From assembly GCA_965209105.1 (NCBI GenBank), contig CBDBQB010000015.1, forward strand, positions 1 to 64,000: 64,000 bases of DNA, given 5' to 3'. Under the pieces are notes generated by a model, which was not told where the DNA came from, did not search any database, and saw only the letters and a list, made by a program, of their open reading frames with translations. The stretch is from JAAELZ01 sp965209105. Lineage in GTDB: Bacteria; Pseudomonadota; Gammaproteobacteria; Arenicellales; Poriferihabitantaceae. Shown here one piece after another: positions 61,504-64,000 of the stretch. The position numbers were made by a program, and so were the translations under genes. How positions within the stretch are numbered: the stretch's first letter is position 1; the number at the start of each line of letters is the position of its first letter.

Positions 61504-62796
61504 TTAGCTTAAGCCAAAGTAAAAGCAGTAAATTACGGAAATGATTCCAGAAGGTAGGATAGCAAGTAATTTATATTTTTGATGCTCAGGTCGATACAAA
61601 ATATTAGCGAGAGCGATGATAAATAGCGGGCTTAAAAATAAAAAATATTTTGTCTTTAACATCCATTCAAAGCTTCGAAGTGCCCATATTATATAAATTA
61701 TTATGGTGGGTATAGCGATGCTGGTGATTAGTGTGGCTTGATGCTTAATGAGCAAATTTGCGCCACCTAGAACGGCAAGTAAGGTAGTAGGTAGCCCAGC
61801 AACTAAGATCAGCCAAAGCAACCAAATAGGGAAATCCTTATTGTGGATATTATTTCTATCTGGGCGACCATGCCTTTCTGGTATGGTGAAAAAGCTATGG
61901 TCTGTCCAGAGTTGCCCATAATGGGAAGATAAGAATTCGTGTGAGTAGACGCTGAATTCGCCAAGATCTTTAGTCGTGTCTTCCGTAAAAGTATTTATTA
62001 TTCGAGGTAAGCTAAATTTCGTAAAACTATATAAGTCGGCGTAGTTACGGTGCTCCGAAATATTATTGCCAGGAAATGGAGTGCCATAGTCTTTTACGTT
62101 GTTTAGGTAAGGAAATGCGCCAAGCATTAAGACAATAATTGTATAGGTCGCGCCGTTTCTTAAGGTTGATGTTTGTCTGTTTTTAAGCCATTCGAATAAT
62201 AATATTAGGCCTAATATTACGGCGATTATCGCACCTGTATATTTTGTTAGTGCGGCTAGTGCTATAAAAATAGAAGCAAGAATCAGAGGTTTTAGGTGTC
62301 GATTCTTTTGATACTTTTCGAAATAATATACTGCTGCTACGACGAAGGTAGACATCAACATGTCTGACTCTATTGCGTGTGAAGATATGACGATAACGGG
62401 CAAAAACGATAGTAATGCCAGCATCAGGTAGTCAAACAGTTGGCCTTGATGAATCCTGTGTTGTAAATAGACTTTATAAGCGTAATAAATATATACAAGT
62501 GAAATTACATTTAGAAACGTAGCTAACCCAATTAGTTGATGGGTTCGATCGCCTCCAAAATAATCAATGACGATAAAAACGCAATTTCCGATCAAAGAAA
62601 AAAGAGGCGGGTGGTAGCAAACCCAGCAGTCGTCTTTAGTCGCTAATACCCCATTTTCATAAAAGTGTACGACGACATTTGAATAAAAATCATATACATA
62701 GCCATCGGGATAGGGCGAATAGATGGCGAGTAAAATATGCAGTACGCCTATAATTACAATTAAGGGGATTAGTATTGTTTTGTTATTAATGCTCAC
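61504..62796 (-). CDS. GT39-like multi-pass membrane glycosyltransferase
   Basis: Membrane protein of 430 residues with about ten hydrophobic segments. The first periplasmic loop carries KDDCWVCYHPPLFSLIGN (about residues 55-72), a Cys-Tyr-His-Pro-Pro motif typical of ArnT/PMT-type GT39 enzymes; Asp32 or the nearby DD could be catalytic. Such enzymes transfer sugars from polyprenyl carriers. The sequence is AT-rich compared with its neighbours. No gene for a lipid-linked sugar donor is in the window, so its substrate cannot be said. Confidence 0.75.
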   Translation of the reverse strand: MSINNKTILIPLIVIIGVLHILLAIYSPYPDGYVYDFYSNVVVHFYENGVLATKDDCWVCYHPPLFSLIGNCVFIVIDYFGGDRTHQLIGLATFLNVISLVYIYYAYKVYLQHRIHQGQLFDYLMLALLSFLPVIVISSHAIESDMLMSTFVVAAVYYFEKYQKNRHLKPLILASIFIALAALTKYTGAIIAVILGLILLFEWLKNRQTSTLRNGATYTIIVLMLGAFPYLNNVKDYGTPFPGNNISEHRNYADLYSFTKFSLPRIINTFTEDTTKDLGEFSVYSHEFLSSHYGQLWTDHSFFTIPERHGRPDRNNIHNKDFPIWLLWLILVAGLPTTLLAVLGGANLLIKHQATLITSIAIPTIIIYIIWALRSFEWMLKTKYFLFLSPLFIIALANILYRPEHQKYKLLAILPSGIISVIYCFYFGLS

Positions 62797-63004
62797 CTAT
62801 TTGGGTTCTCCGAGTAGATTAGGTTTGAAGAATTTTGTCGTGATTTCATTGTGTATTTTCGAGAATTTGATGAGTACAGTGGGGATAAATTTTTAGCGCT
62901 AGCTGAAGATCGTTGGACATCAGATCGCTCTGAATATTTGGGTCTGTGAACGCTACAAAACATACAACTTTTATCAATTATGATTAATAGAGATATAGGG
63001 CGTC

Positions 63005-64000
63005 TCATGGAACGTCATTAAGCTTGAGAATATACAATTCTCCCGCTTGCTTCATGTTGCCCGCCATGGCTTCAGCGCGCGGGCCTGTGCCCCAAAACAA
63101 ATCCGCGCGCAGCTGCCCCTTGATTGCTCCGCCGGTATCTTGTGCCATGACTAATTTTTGTAAAGGCGCGTTATACGCGTCCGGATAGGTGGTGTTGATC
63201 CAAATTGGACTGCCCAGTTCTATAAAATTTGGGTCGATGGCGAGGCTACGTTCGGGTGTTAAGGGAACGTTTAAAGAACCATTTGGGCCGTTTGATGTGT
63301 CGTTCTTTAGGGTAAAAAATACATAGCTTGGGTTTTCGTTTAATAGCGTCTGAGATCGCTCTGGATTTTGTTTAAGCCAAGCGCGGATCGTAAATAGACT
63401 GACGTCTTCAAGTTTGAGTTCACCCATTTCGATGAGCCGTTTACCAATCGAAACATAGGCGTGACCGTTTTGATTGGCGTACGCTGCACCCACTACACTG
63501 CCATCAGGCAGCTGGACTCTTCCCGAGCCTTGAATTTGTAGGAAAAAAGCTTGATCCAAATCATCCACCCAGAGTAATTCTTGACCCTTTAACGGGGAAT
63601 CACGTTGATCAATTTCCGCCCGAGCGTAGTAAGGAATCACTTTTTTGCCAACCAAGCGACCTCTAACACGCTTGCCTTTTAAATCAGGGTATATCTCGCC
63701 GAGTTCGATGATTAGCATGTCGTCGGGCGCACGGTACAAAGGATAGCGATACCGTTCGTCAGCGCTGAGAGAGCCTTGCAGCAAAGGTTCGTAGTAGCCA
63801 GTGATCATGCCTTTTTTCCTGCCCCGCTCGCCATTTAGAACGTGTGGCGTGAAATATTTCTCAAAAAATACTTTCGCCTGACTGTCTGTGATTTTAGGCT
63901 GTGCGTCTGATAAGGCTTGGGCGGCATTACAAACCTCGGACCATTTAGGTTGTTTGATCAAACGTGTACAACTTTTTTGCAAGGGTGCCATGGCGTCACT
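63005..64000 (-). CDS. mltA: membrane-bound lytic murein transglycosylase A, 5' partial
   Basis: MltA cuts peptidoglycan glycan strands, leaving 1,6-anhydromuramoyl ends. At least 331 residues are visible; the frame stays open to the window edge beyond the internal Met at 63991, so the lipoprotein signal is outside. Family blocks GMITGYYEPLLQGSL, FFLQIQGSGRVQLPDG and the 3D-type C-terminal MAQDTGGAIKGQLRADLFWGTG (with the catalytic Asp) are complete. It reads toward the GT39-like gene with about 210 non-coding bases between. Confidence 0.94.
   Translation of the reverse strand, partial: SDAMAPLQKSCTRLIKQPKWSEVCNAAQALSDAQPKITDSQAKVFFEKYFTPHVLNGERGRKKGMITGYYEPLLQGSLSADERYRYPLYRAPDDMLIIELGEIYPDLKGKRVRGRLVGKKVIPYYARAEIDQRDSPLKGQELLWVDDLDQAFFLQIQGSGRVQLPDGSVVGAAYANQNGHAYVSIGKRLIEMGELKLEDVSLFTIRAWLKQNPERSQTLLNENPSYVFFTLKNDTSNGPNGSLNVPLTPERSLAIDPNFIELGSPIWINTTYPDAYNAPLQKLVMAQDTGGAIKGQLRADLFWGTGPRAEAMAGNMKQAGELYILKLNDVP

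Noticed and set aside
62797..63004. Possible small gene between the GT39-like gene and mltA
   Set aside because: No convincing ribosome site or homology; composition is non-coding.
1..64000. CRISPR array
   Set aside because: No regularly spaced direct repeats of the expected length were seen; repeats are limited to the insertion-sequence and MITE ends, target duplications and short palindromes.

Overview
The window reads as a chromosomal segment of a mid-GC gammaproteobacterium. Base composition is close to even by eye. Several gene orders are classic for the class: the initiator tRNA followed by rimP-nusA-infB-rbfA-truB; lepA-lepB-DUF4845-rnc-era-recO; fabG-acpP-fabF-mltG-tmk-holB-pilZ-tatD; erpA, then clpS-clpA; rpmB-rpmG; aat-bpt with infA; and glnE. 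The DUF4845 and PilZ genes inside these runs are as in pseudomonad-like lineages. I cannot name a genus from the sequence alone.

Layout. 0-10 kb: an SPFH/NfeD membrane pair (the first gene is cut by the window edge), tsaD, a Nudix hydrolase, an SDR, the N-degron transferases aat and bpt, infA, ribosomal genes rpmB-rpmG on the minus strand, a TSUP exporter and glnE. 10-20 kb is accessory: an HNH protein, a five-function peptide-type ABC transporter carried on four genes with visibly higher GC (10.8-16.3 kb), then an extradiol-dioxygenase-like gene and a GlcG/HbpS-like gene split by a frameshifted IS5-family element, then a secreted HYR-domain protein. 20.9-28.9 kb: an HI0933-type flavoprotein and the lepA-recO block. 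28.9-35.7 kb is accessory again: a secreted YHYH protein, a deletion junction joining the start of a peroxidase-like gene to the end of a response regulator, an intact IS66 element with an 8-bp target duplication sitting in the last codons of a MOSC gene, a Tat-like secreted protein and ubiC. 35.9-41.9 kb: tRNA-fMet and the nusA-infB block. 42-45 kb: two TauD/TfdA oxygenases flanking a sterol-desaturase-like protein. 45-58.7 kb: rne, the fatty-acid block, tmk/holB/tatD, a 159-bp MITE, yggX, erpA and clpS-clpA. 58.7-64 kb: two GT-C type membrane glycosyltransferases around a CBS protein, then mltA, cut by the window end.

How the parts work together. Aat and Bpt attach Leu or Phe to protein N-termini; ClpS and ClpA, 51 kb away in the same window, recognise and unfold such substrates. 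RNase E, RNase III, Era, RimP, RbfA, NusA, IF1, IF2 and LepA make this stretch rich in ribosome-assembly and RNA functions. MltG and MltA both cut peptidoglycan glycan strands.

No CRISPR array, phage, toxin-antitoxin pair or recognisable defence island was found. The most informative unusual features are structural. They are the peroxidase/response-regulator fusion scar, IS66 landing on a stop codon, a MITE sharing its terminal 15 bases with the IS5-family element, the high-GC transporter island with a fused permease-ATPase, and recO lacking any ordinary start codon.
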